Origin: Lactarius indigo
Taxonomy: Eukaryota; Basidiomycota; Agaricomycetes; Russulales; Russulaceae
Direction of reading: 5' to 3'
Assembly (NCBI GenBank): GCA_025766275.1
Contig: JAFKAC010000054.1
Location: 1-64,000, forward strand
DNA: 64,000 nt
In this document: positions 42,404 to 52,629 of the stretch, piece by piece
How the letters are laid out: every line of letters starts with the position of its first letter
Numbering within the stretch: the stretch's first letter is position 1
Translations under genes and position numbers: made by a program
Notes under the pieces: generated by a model
The model's database searches: none
Seen by the model: the letters and a program-made list of their open reading frames with translations, nothing else
Told to the model about the DNA's origin: nothing

Positions 42404-43724
42404 AGAACTAACAAGCAAGGAATAAGCTTGAACAGCTAGAGACAGACAAGTTACTTCAGAGGTAGAAGGAACTCTAATACCATTACTACACACCTAGAGA
42501 CAGACAAGTTCTATAGAATGTCTTATGAGTAAAGGTGAAGGAGTAAGGTAGAAAAGGAGAACTTACACTTCAGAGGTAGAAGGAATGTCACAGACGCTCT
42601 ATTTTTGCCTTATTTTTCCGCATTTTTATGGATTTATTTGGTAGAGATACGAGTCTCTAACGTTGAGTCAAACATCCAAGTCCTTATCATTAGATATGAT
42701 AAGATGGTCAGTCACGTGATGCCAACATGTGCACCCCAAGCACGTGACCCTGGGATAGTAACTTCCTCATTGGATGTTACCCCTTTAGGTCACCTTCCTC
42801 ATTAGTATAAGTAGTTTCTCATTGGATGATAAGCAGGGAACATTCTAGATAGTTCTAGACCACGTTGTTATAGGGTTGTGACTCATAGATAAGGACACGT
42901 CATTGTTCTGTCAGCCTTAATGACTGTGCATCAGTCAGCACAATAGATAAGGCTATTATTAGACACAACGTGTCAGCATCTGACTCATTACTATTACCTA
43001 TACCTTTAGTAACAAGGTTTAGTAGTAATTCAAACTCAGCTGCAGCATAGTATATAAACCCTTATGTAGTGTCCTGAGTGGAACCAACTTGTCCTCTTGG
43101 TTCTCCACTCAGGTGCGCATTTCATTGTACTTCCCTTACTCTTCTCCAATGTTAACTTGTCCTCTTGGTTCTCCACTCAGCATGCCACTGCGTGATCACC
43201 TTGCCTTTAGTCTTGTATAAAGACTTCAAGTGTGCATACTCTCCACAGTGACTGTACATTCGGTGCGTGACTTGTCTCCGTGCTAGGCTTGAGTGTGTTA
43301 CCAGTTCAGTTCACTAACACTTCCCTTGGTCTAGTTGTACGCGATAAGTCATACCGCTACAAGGAACTCTGAAGTGTAGAGGCGAAAACAGCAGTCCTTA
43401 TATACAGGACGCTTAGCTAATAATGGTCTGTGCGCACTGGTGACCCAAACACAATAGAGGTGGTCTGTGCACCAGAGGGAGAAATGCCATTGGATGGCAG
43501 AGAACAATAGCTGCCTAAAGCAGACAATACCGGTATCTTAACAATTGAAAGAACAATAAGAACCATATATGGATCTAACAATAAAGATAAACAAAAAGCG
43601 GTCCGTATGAGTCCGGAGTGTCCATAAGTCCATAAGGGACAGATACTGTATATAGTATGTGGGCTGACTCAATCAGATCCCATGAGACATGTGACTTTAA
43701 CAGTCACGTCTCAACAGTGTCTTG
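42404..43724. other. Insert in TOP2, probably uncharacterised LTR material
   Basis: About 1.3 kb separates KKTDGTRH (43725) from SLTGITKL (42403) of TOP2. It contains TATATAAACCC near 43053 with a downstream inverted pair CCTGAGTGGAACCAA and TTGGTTCTCCACTCAGG, and TTGTCCTCTTGGTTCTCC occurs twice (about 43090 and 43150). This resembles a plus-strand LTR starting TGTCACAGACG near 42586. A second AT-rich piece (about 43376-43713, ending CACGTCTCAACA) looks like a minus-strand LTR. I found no coding frame or target duplication, so the boundaries are guesses. Confidence 0.35.
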
Positions 43725-44411
43725 TGCCATCTGTCTTTTTGATCTGCTGTTCGGCCCTGAACTTGGCCCAATTCGACACATTCTTGACAATAGATGACTT
43801 GGACACTAGAGAAGAGTTAAAGATTGCGCATACCATCTGACAACAAGTGAGCCCCACCCTTTTTCATGAACTCCTCCAAATGCATGGGCTTGGTCCCGAA
43901 TTTAGAGGACAATAACGACACAGTCTCCTTGGTCTGACCATCGAACGTCGGATTCTCAGCCAGCACATTGAGGAAGATCCAGAGTTTGATCACTGCTGCT
44001 TTATTCTTCTTTGTGGTGGTGGCAATGAGGTCTCCCGCAATTTGGCCTGCAATGTAGGCTTGAACGACAAGCGCGATAACTACAGTGATGATAGGAATGT
44101 CTATGGGGGCAAAATGAGAATTTGCAAGGTGTTCCACGTCGCCAAATCCTGCAATAAACCAATAGTAGAAATTGGCCCCATTCAGTGCAGTTTGAGCGGT
44201 CTCCAGTAGGAAAACGAGATAAGCTGCTCAGAAGAAACCTTGACATCACAAAGCTTCCGTGGAATGTCAAAGACCAACCTAGAAATTTGATGGATCGCCT
44301 GTCTTTTGGAAAATTGTAGTTGTATATGTCTGAACGTGTGAGTGGAATAAGTCGAGCTTTCAAGGGAAAGGCCTCATACAAAACTGGACACAGAGGATGC
44401 CGTACAGAGCC
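43725..44411 (-). pseudogene. TOP2: DNA topoisomerase II pseudogene, 5' block
   Basis: The minus strand encodes AYIAGQIAGDLIATTTKKNK, AAVIKLWIFLNVLAENPTFD and GQTKETVSLLSSKFGTKPMH, followed in another frame by SKSSIVKNVSNWAKFRAEQQ and IKKTDGTRH. In the enzyme this part links the ATPase domain to the TOPRIM domain (NPTFDSQTKE is a family signature). Upstream sequence to 44411 has a weak trace of the preceding region. A probable intron precedes QAYIAGQI. The block is cut at 44412 by an F LTR. Confidence 0.8.
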
Positions 44412-45036
44412 TGTTGATAAGTGACCCTTGCGCACTTAGCGGCTCGTACGGTCCAGACTTGCAGCATGGACTGCTTTAGATTAGATATACAGGACTTGTA
44501 GATTAGATACTATTTGATCTGTACAATCTGGACTTATCATTGCGTCATACATGACATCACTGTACTTCTATGACATCATACATCCAGACTCTGCGTTGTA
44601 TATTACCCTTGTACTTTCCTTTGTTCCGTACTTAGTTCTATCCTTATTATGATGTCACTATGATATCATTTAGCTCTGGACTCTCCTTATTCTTTCTCCC
44701 TTTGTTCTCAGAACGTCCACTCCTTTGTCCATTTGTAGAACAATAGTTTCTTGTACTGCATGACTTAGTGTTACATCCCTTGTACAGTGTCACTACCAGA
44801 AAGTGTATAAGTAGAGTACCATGTACGCTCCTGGTCCACATCAGTTCTCACTGCTTGTGTGCCAGGTAAGCTTTCTGCCCTTCAATGTATAACATCAGTT
44901 CTCACTGCTTGTGTGCCAGACACTCTTGCTTTACCTTGTCAAGACTTCCCTGTTGCTGTTTCCAGCCACCCAGCCTATCTCACCACAGAACACTTTGTCA
45001 CTCTGTGAGTATGCTATCTATGTGTGCTGTTCATCA
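44412..45036 (+). repeat. LTR, family F, with mismatched flanks
   Basis: This 625-bp F LTR on the plus strand runs from TGTTGATAAG to CTGTTCATCA. It carries two copies of a 54-bp repeat beginning CATCAGTTCTCACTG (44839 and 44893). The left flank is TOP2 and the right flank is the end of a C element, with no target duplication. It may have formed by recombination between two F LTRs. Confidence 0.87.
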
Positions 45037-45386
45037 TTTCGGTGAGCCGGGGTCTCACGCTGAAAAGGGGGTGATGTCACGTTTCGACTCGAACTAATCC
45101 ATGAACCCTTACTGTACTGGTTGCAATTACGGCTGTAAGGTATATTAGTCGCGGACTTACTTACAGTGATACGGTAGTGCAATAGGCAATAGGATACGAT
45201 AGCTGACTGATGACCGACGCCACTAGTACTGGTACTAGTAGTATTAGGGTTCGAGATGTTTCTGCGATACGTTGGACGCTACTTACAGTGACTCATAGCA
45301 GTGCTTCTAAGCCTGCTCGACTTGTGTATTTAAACTGTCTTGCGAAGACCAAGATACACCATCTTGGTCTTCTTGAATCGTCACTT

Positions 45387-45437
<51 letters not shown>

Positions 45438-45636
45438 ATCTCTCTCTGTCAGATCGTTAGAATTTCACATCCGACTTCAGTTGTGACCAAGTACAAGACA
45501 GCCAGGCTTGCCAGTGTACCTCTGTGTATTCACTTGGGCGAGAGCACGGACCTCCGTGTCGTCGTGTCAGCATATCTGCTAAGTTGTTACCGCCTCCACC
45601 GAGCTCAAGTCGAGCTAAGGTCGTGACAGCATTACA
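45037..45636 (+). repeat. End of a C element with 3' LTR (C6)
   Basis: Bases 45037-45074 are the end of a C-type internal region with the polypurine tract AAAAGGGGGTGA. The LTR is 45075-45636 (562 bp), from TGTCACGTTTCG to GACAGCATTACA. It includes the hairpin arm ATCTTGGTCTT and is lengthened by a TC microsatellite. It abuts the truncated RNase H region of element G. Confidence 0.87.
45389..45435 (+). repeat. (TC)n microsatellite in the C6 LTR
   Basis: About 47 bp of uninterrupted TC dinucleotides lie just downstream of the predicted transcript start of the C6 LTR. Other C LTRs have only short TCTC tracts here. Confidence 0.95.
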
Positions 45637-47516
45637 GGGGAGCCCGCTAAGAGGGGTCTCCAGTGGTGGAAGGCTTTGACGATTGCTAAGAGTTCGAGGT
45701 CATAAATGTTGTAATTTCGTTCAGCCTCGTTAAGGGTGGACAAGTAGTAGCCGATAGGGTGTCGTTTGCCGTCTGCCTTGCGCTGAAGGAGGATGGCTCC
45801 GGTGGCAAATCCTGATGCGTCAACCTCTAGTTCAAATTGTTGGGTGAGATCTGGGTGTGCGAGAACAGGTTCGCTAGTAACGAGGGTTTTGAGGTCTTGG
45901 AATGCTTTCTCTTCTTTGGTTCCCCAATGCCATTCGGCATCTTTACGTGTAAGTTTGTTAAGAGGGCATGCTTTAGTTGCGAATCCTCGTATGAAGGGTT
46001 GGTAAAAATTGCAAAAGCCGAGGAAAGAGTGGATGTCCTTAACTTTGGTTGGCGTAGGCCAGTCTTTGATGCCTGAAATTTTGACGGGATCCATATGTGT
46101 CACCCCCTTTTCAAGGATTACCCCCAGGTAATCCATGCGTGGGGAGTGGAAAAGGCATTTTTCAAGCTTGTAATACAGGTCGTGTTCGGCGGATACGCGG
46201 AGGACATCTTTCATGGTGTCTATATGATCCAGCAGGGAGTGATTCAGCCCTGTAGCAATGCCAATATCATCCATGTAGACCCGAATAACGGTTCCCCATT
46301 TTTCGTGTTTCGCAATGACATCCCTGAAGATGAAATTCATCATGGTCTGGAATGTTGCCAGGGAATTGGTTAAGCCGAAAAACATCACCATAGGTTCAAA
46401 TAACCCGTAATGTGTTTTGAACACGGCCTTCTCTTCATCTCCCTCTTTGATGCGTACGTTGTTATACCCCCATCTAACGTCGAGTTTAGTATAGATGTGA
46501 GCGTTGCTAAGATCGGTAATGAGATCGGAAATGAGAGGGAGTGGATACTGATTGCGGATGGTGACCGCGTTGATTTTCCGATAATCTTGGACGGGTCGTA
46601 GCTTTCCATCCTTTTTCTTGATAAAGAAGAAGGACAAAGCATATGGGGATTTAGAAGGTTGTATGTATCCCTTCTTTAATTGCTCGTCAATCCATTTGCG
46701 TGGTTTCTTGTCTTCCTCCTGGGTCATGGGGTATATTTTGCAGTCGATTGCATCAGCTGTTCCTGGTTTGAATTTGATAGCGTGGTCCCAGGGCCTGCTG
46801 GGTGGAAACCTGTCCAATGCTTCTTCACTGAAGAGATGTTCAAACTCCCGATATTCGGGCGGTAACTCAGCTTTGGTAACATATTGTTGAGCTGCGATGG
46901 CGAGATTGGTGGCGGTAGCTCTAATGTGGCATCCTTCTTCAAATTATTGCCATTGTTCATCCGTGATGACGCAGGAGTGTACTACTTCGTAGTCATCACT
47001 CTTGACTGTGGTCGCGGCGACTACTGGCGTTGTTTTGATGCAGGGGTTAGTTGATCAGATGATGATGGGAAGCATGTTTTCATGTATGGCGGCTTGCAAC
47101 CATTTGATATGAGGGTCGTATATTGCGAGCCAAGGATATCCTAGTACGACGTCTTCGTTCCCTATATCTGTGATAAGAAAACAGATTTCCTTATGAATTC
47201 CTTTAGTTTGGACGTCGACATCGGTATAGTGAGTGATATGCCCCGATTTGTTTTCGGTATTATCGATGTTCCATATTTTCTTTGGGACATCAAGTGGTTT
47301 GATCCCCAATCCCATCCTTCTTACAAAGGAGGGCCTCATGAAGCAGTGGGTTGCTCCTGAGTTGACTAGTGCTCGTATATTGGCCATTGCGTAATTGGTG
47401 CGAATCGATACTGGAACTCTCATAGAACGATAGCGAGTCATGATTACACTGTTACAATTAACTGCCCTCACCCAGGCCGATGGGTTCAGGCGTCCTGAAA
47501 ACCCTCCTTCTTCCAT
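45637..47516 (-). pseudogene. G pol: protease, RT and start of RNase H
   Basis: Protease (47516-47055) reads ALVNSGATHCFMRPSFVRRM, so the catalytic Asp of DSG is Asn, and then NEDVVLGYPWLAIYDPHIKW. RT begins near 46817 with RFPPSRPWDHAIKFKPG, has FFFIKKKDGKLRPVQDYRKI, VYMDDIGIATG (about 46270) and FLGFCNFYQPFIRGFA. RNase H starts LEVDASGFATGAILLQRK and ERNYNIYDLELLAIVKAF, and stops at HWRPLLAGSP where C6 begins. RT is otherwise well preserved. Stops and a frame change lie between protease and RT (about 46960-47055). Confidence 0.88.
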
Positions 47517-49441
47517 AGTTGTTGGAGGATAATGTCCTTTACATCATCCGATTCTCCCACTACCCCGTTAAGCCAGTCACTGGCGCGCTGTTGAGGGGGT
47601 ACATCTTTAACCGCCCTGGTAGCGACTTCGGGTTCTTGTTGATGATAGTCGGTATCAATGTACCGACTAGTTGATGCTTGAGGCTGGTAGCCTCCTCGTG
47701 GTTGTCTACAATCGCGGGCCATGTGTCCGTCCTTTCCACAGTTGTAACAAGTGACTGGCCTTTGGGTGTTGCGTCCTCCTCCTCTTTGGAGGAATCCTCC
47801 TTGTGGTCGATATGGGGGACGAGGAGCAAGTATATCTTCAGCTCCTGCAAGTCGCCCTCAAATTCGATCTGCAGAGGTGTCCATTGCGTTTGGATCTCAG
47901 GGCAGATTTCTTGGTTGCCAGGAACTTCTTGGCAGTCCCTGCCATTATCGTTGCTGACGTGATCATCCTTGTCCCTGTCCTGGGGGAACCCCTTTATTTA
48001 ACACCACCTTGAGGTGAAGATACTGTTGTTGACGAGTGGTGGCTGCTTCCTTCCACTTGCAGTAATTGTGGGGGTTGTCGAGGGTGTAGACCTTCTCATA
48101 TAGATCCTTTGGTAGACCGCTTGCAAATAGATCCAGCATTTGGGGATCGTCAAGTCTGTACTGAGCGCAGCATATTAACTGTTCAAATTGGGTGCAATAC
48201 TCATCTAGATTGCCCCCGATCATTTTGACTCCTTTCTTGAGCTCGTATTAAGCTTGTTCTTGCTCCATCGTGTTTCGGAAGCGCTGCATGAAGCTGCGTG
48301 TGACTTCATTCCATAATCCTTCACTAGTATGGGGTATTCCTGTTTGTATCTGGCCGTTAAGCCAAGTGAGCATTGCCAGTACCCATTTGCTAACGTTGAC
48401 GCCCTTGATATATGATAAGAAGAGCAGGGCGCGTCAATATGGTGTAGCCATGATGCTTTCATCGGCGTTCATTCCCCAATAAACATGCCATTGGGTGAGG
48501 AATGCCTCGACTTTTGCACGTTCTCCGTCAAACACTGTTGGTGCTTCGCCTGCTAATTTATTACTTGGAGGGGGAACGATAGGACCTGCACCTGGTAATC
48601 CTCCTCCTGGAGGTCCTCTTGGGAATCCTCCAGGGAATCCTCCAGGGAATCCTCCGAATCTGGGTCCTCTTGGTGGGGGTCCTCCTCCTGGTAAGTTGCC
48701 AGGGGGTCCACCTCCTTCACTGGGGGGATCGGCCATGTCTGGCCCGATGGCACGGTGGATCGCTACGTCGTCGTCAGTCATTCGATGACCAGTATAAGGG
48801 TTGATGGGGGCCAAGTTGGCTTGGGATTCCTCCGCGATGCGTCTTTGTTCTTCAAGGGCTATTTGATCCCTTGCCTCGGTGGTGAGTTGCACTTCTTCTT
48901 GTGTCATGGTGGCAGTTGCCATTGCGACCGCTGGGCTGTGAATGTGGATTACTTCTGGTTCGGGTTGGTGAATGGTTAGAGACTCAGTTCGTTGTATAAT
49001 ATGATCGCCAATAGCTCCTAGGCTAGCTTCTTCTGCTGGCATTGTCCCCCTACTTGGTGACTGGCTTTTGGAGGCTTCTTCCCCACTGACTCCTTTGTCA
49101 GTGTGTTCTTGTGCTTGTCCATCAATAGGACCGTAATCTGCGTGGCTGTTAAGTTCTCGCGCGTCGATATTGCAATTGTAGTTTCTTTCTGCTGGTTGTA
49201 CGATGTCCCAGCGATGGTCTATGGGATTCCAAGTAACCTCGACCCAACAGAGATGTTCGAAGTTGAACTCAACGGGTCGGAAACGGTTAGGACCGTTAAA
49301 TTCTACGAAGTATCCGGTATATTCTCCTCATTCTCTCCACTGTGCTGCTCCTAGGAATCTTGTTGGTACGTTACGATCTCCTCATCGTTCGATGTGATAG
49401 GGACGGAAGGACGTCCACTGGTCTCTGGTTGAGTACGCCAC
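47486..49441 (-). pseudogene. G gag
   Basis: Starts at GTG (49441, ATCGTGGCG). The N-terminal domain has YFVEFNGPNRFRPVEFNF and VEVTWNPID, as in C2 and C3. A Gly/Pro-rich linker with PGGFPGGFPGGFPRGPPGG (about 48600-48660) precedes FLTQWHVYWGMNADESIM and DLFASGLPKDLYEKVYTLDN. The knuckle is CYNCGKDGHMARDC (about 47700-47740). It ends LWKKEGFQDA at 47486. Stops include TGA after MATPY and TAA after MEQEQA. It overlaps the protease frame, which starts at 47516. Confidence 0.87.
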
Positions 49442-49461
49442 GATGAGGATCTTGGTCTTAA

Positions 49462-49970
49462 TGTTACACTCCACCGGTGTCAGCCTGACTTGGACCGAGG
49501 ATAGGTGTAATCAACTTAGCGGAAGAGGGCGAATGGGGATCATGTGTCAACCCAACACAGGCTGAACAGGGGCTCTTATGGCACACACTGCAGCAGAAGG
49601 TAGAAGAAGACTACCCCTTGGTGGGTAGTAGTTGGAAGCACACTTAGTCCGAGACTAAGGCAGACAATAGACGAATCAAGTGGTGGATTGAAGAAGACCA
49701 AGATGGGGACTCTTGGTCTTCTAAGACGACTACTTATACAGGTACACGCGGGCTTTAAAGCACCGCTTGAATAGTAACTAACCAATAGTGTAACTAGCTC
49801 GAACCCTAGTACAGCTATCCTAGGAATGAGTCATACATGAGTCACAATCACATGTGAACTACCATGCTGACTGATACGATGTAAGAGTCCATGAGTAATA
49901 TCAGTATCAGACCTTACTCATAACCGGTCATGAGTCATGTGTAGTGTGTCATCAAGTTCGTACCGTAACA
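49462..49970 (-). repeat. 5' LTR of G (family E)
   Basis: This 509-bp LTR runs from TGTTACACTCCACC to CGTACCGTAACA on the plus strand. The primer-binding segment ATCTTGGTCTT (49449-49459 on plus) touches it. Inside the LTR, AAGACCAAGAT at 49694-49704 is its complement downstream of the promoter. Confidence 0.9.
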
Positions 49971-52024
49971 TACAACACCTTGCTTAACTCGCCTCACTCG
50001 TGTGAGGATATGTGGGGACTCAGCACATACATCACTACTCAGGGACTTGTTGATAAGTGACCCTTGCGCACTTAGCAGCTCATACGGACCGGACTTACAG
50101 ATACGGACTGCTGTAGATTAATTAGGACCGCTTTAGATTAGATTTGATCTGTACAATCTTGGACTTCTTTATCTATGACATCATGTACAGTGACATCATA
50201 TGGACTTATCCAGACTGTTCATTGTACTACGCGTTCTTGTATCTTTCTTTGTTCTTCTTTCGCTCTATCCTTATTATGATATCACTTACTTCTGGACTCT
50301 CCTTGTTCTTTCTGTCCTTGTTCTCAGAATGTCCACTCCTTTGTCTGTTTGTAGAACAATAACTGCCTTGTAGTACGTGACTTGTGTTACATCCCTTGTA
50401 TAAGTGTCACTCCCAGAAAGTGTATAAGTAGAGTACCATGTACGCTCCTGGTCCACATCAGTTCTCACTGTTTGTGTGCCAGGTAAGCTCCCTCCTTTCC
50501 TATGTATAATCATCAGTTCTCACTGTTTGTGTGCCAGGTAAGCTCCCTCCTTTCCTATGTATAATCATCAGTTCTCACTGTTTGTGTGCCAGACACCATC
50601 TTGCTTCACCTGCTAAGACCTCCCTCTGCTGCTATCCAGTTGCCACTTGTATCTCACCACAGTCTCCCTTGTCACTGTGAGTACAGGTCTGTCCTTGCTG
50701 TTCATCAGGACTCCACCATTGACACTCTCAGGCACGTACCAACCACCGGCAACGACTCATATGAGAAGTGCTCAAGCAGATCGCTCAACAAGAACAGGAG
50801 GACGAACTCTGGGAAGGACCTCAGTCACCTGAACTCACCTTACCACCACCACTGGTCTCAACACCTTTAATGACACCTGTAATCAGTCACCCACTACCGC
50901 CACAGCCAGCTAACCCACAAGGGGTTAGACAACCAACTCCCCTGTTAGCCCCCATAACACTGCCCGCTGGAGACTGGAAGGTCATTTTACCCACTAACAA
51001 CTATCAGATGGAAATACCCTTCTCAGATGGAACACAACGCAATGCCCTGTACTTACAGTTTCTCATAGATCAGCATGACCAGCCAATTGTGGTTGCCACA
51101 GAGGGACAAGGCAAACCGGTGTACTATGGACCACTGTATGCCCTGCCATGTATGGAACCGCAAGAAGTCATAAACCCTAGTGCCTATTGCGATATCTTTC
51201 GCCCTGACCATGTGGCCTGACGGGATATTGACCAAGCCTTGTACACGCTGGCAGACCCAGGAGCAAGTGCCGAAATATACTAATTATGAACCGCCAAGAC
51301 CACCTCATACAGCACATGTGTAAAACAGAGTGTGCCTGGGCCAAATGGAGCACCAAGGCTGATGAAATTGATACATGCATCGCTGACGCCAAAATTGCAG
51401 CACGCCTGCTACCGTACCTTCCAGACCCTCTACCCTCTACATTGCCCTTTGCCACCGTACACATGAACAACATGGACCATCGATTGGACCACCACCGTGT
51501 GCCAATAATTGGATCTGAACTTGCCCTCCCAGTACCCCCTTGACAACCTTTACAAACTTACTCACAGGCGGTACAGGTCACTCAGCACACCCAATTCCCC
51601 ACACTACACAACGAGGCATCCCCTGCTGGAGAGGTAGCACAATGTGAACCTGGTGAAGTGGTACAGTGTGACGAGGACCGGTGAGCCTCACGCCACAACC
51701 ATCACGGACTCCCTGAATGTAGCTGGTGCTACTCCAATGAACACCTCTTGTTTGAATGCCGTGCACCCCATCAGAAATGTGCCAAACGATGTGTCTGCCA
51801 TGTTTCCACCACTCACACGCACACCTGAACCTACTGCCCATGGCTGGCAGTCTTAGGATGCACAGTTGACCGTGAACGATCAATGCAGGCCACTTGATGT
51901 CTGCGTGCTCAGCGCCATGGCACACCGTATGAACGACCCCAGCACTACATCTTTCAACACAACTATGACTTCTCGTGTGCACTCAACAAATGTGATCAAG
52001 GCGATCATGCCTAGACGGGGGTTA
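49971..52024 (+). pseudogene. H (B-like Gypsy element), polyprotein tail
   Basis: Decayed copy of the B-type post-chromodomain tail on the plus strand. NTLLNSPHSCEDMWGLSTYI (49971-50047) matches B ALLNSPRSREDMWGLSTHIG. After the solo F4 LTR it continues with VLKQIAQQEQEDELWEGPQ, AGDWKVILPTNNYQMEIPFS and ALYLQFLIDQHDQPIVVATE, then DIFRPDHVA, a stop and RDIDQALYTLADPG, and CSWCYSNEHLLFEC and VCHVS. Stops are mostly TGA where B has Arg (HVA*RDID against HPARVDID, VPP*QPL against IPPRILP). A tract GACGGGGGTTA precedes the LTR. Confidence 0.85.
50048..50707 (+). repeat. Solo LTR, family F (F4), with triple internal repeat
   Basis: This 660-bp LTR runs from TGTTGATAAG to TGTTCATCA, with a perfect TSD GGACT (50043-50047 and 50708-50712). 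It contains three tandem copies of a 55-bp unit starting at 50456, 50511 and 50566. Units 1 and 2 include GCCAGGTAAGC, which resembles a splice donor. Confidence 0.94.
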
Positions 52025-52358
52025 TGTCATGATCTGTGACATCATGGTCACAACGGCCACGTATAACGATTGATTGACAGCACATCTCTGTTTTCTGCCA
52101 CGTAGTGATCAATTCTGCCAGCTCAAAAGGAGCTTTGTAAACATACAGAAAATAGCCATGAAAATCCCAGTCTGTATGATATATAAACCTCAGCATAGTT
52201 GTAGTAGTTGCTTGTCTACTCTTAGTCCATTGAATCTAGCTGTTTCCTTTCACTTGCAAACTCTCTGAGTCTGCCAAGTAAACATCCTTTGCTACCTTAA
52301 CACCGTAGCCTCGAACCCACAAATGCCAAAGTCACAACAGTCCACTGGAACCATGACA
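52025..52358 (+). repeat. 3' LTR of H
   Basis: This 334-bp LTR runs from TGTCATGATCTG to GAACCATGACA, directly after the tail and polypurine tract. TATATAAACC is followed about 33 nt later by GTCTACTCTTAG, the same start motif as in B. The next bases TGGTC should be its target duplication in the Plavaka gene. Confidence 0.82.
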
Positions 52359-52629
52359 TGGTCAGTGCAGGTATGTATGGGTAGCATCCCATGCACATAT
52401 CGCGTACTTACATGGTTTTCAGCGATCCCTGGAGTTACGTAGACCTGGTGCAACAGTTATACCAGTTATCATCTCATCAGACAAGACACAACTTATGCTT
52501 TTTTGATCTAAGAGCGCCTACCCCATATACTTGTCAATTGGCAACATCCCTAAAGACATCCACTGTAAACCAACCCAACACACACAAGTTCTGATAGGTT
52601 ACATTCCAACAACTCGACTTGACCATATC
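52359..52629 (+). pseudogene. Plavaka-type transposase, 5' part
   Basis: The frame reads GATVIPVIISSDKTQLMLF, a stop, SKSAYPIYLSIGNIPKDIHC, KPTQHTQVLIGYIPTTRLDH, typical of the Plavaka core upstream of the catalytic region. It is cut on the left by H and on the right by the hAT element. The frame resumes at 56643 with NKAAHHCALANLFHSCM when one ACCATATC is removed. Confidence 0.82.

Larger units (their letters stand above)
45637..49970 (-). mobile_element. Ty3/Gypsy element G (E-type LTR), 5' half
   Basis: This minus-strand element has its 5' LTR at 49462-49970 and gag, protease, RT and part of RNase H. It is cut at 45637 by the C6 LTR, so the rest of RNase H, integrase, chromodomain and 3' LTR are missing. 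Its gag and pol are close to those of family C, and it has the same primer-binding segment (AAGACCAAGAT), so families C and E are sister lineages. The right-hand target should be TACAA (49971-49975), inside element H. Confidence 0.88.

Noticed and set aside
45389..45435. TC microsatellite as a polypyrimidine-tract promoter element
   Set aside because: It is absent from the other C LTRs, so it is more simply a recent repeat expansion.
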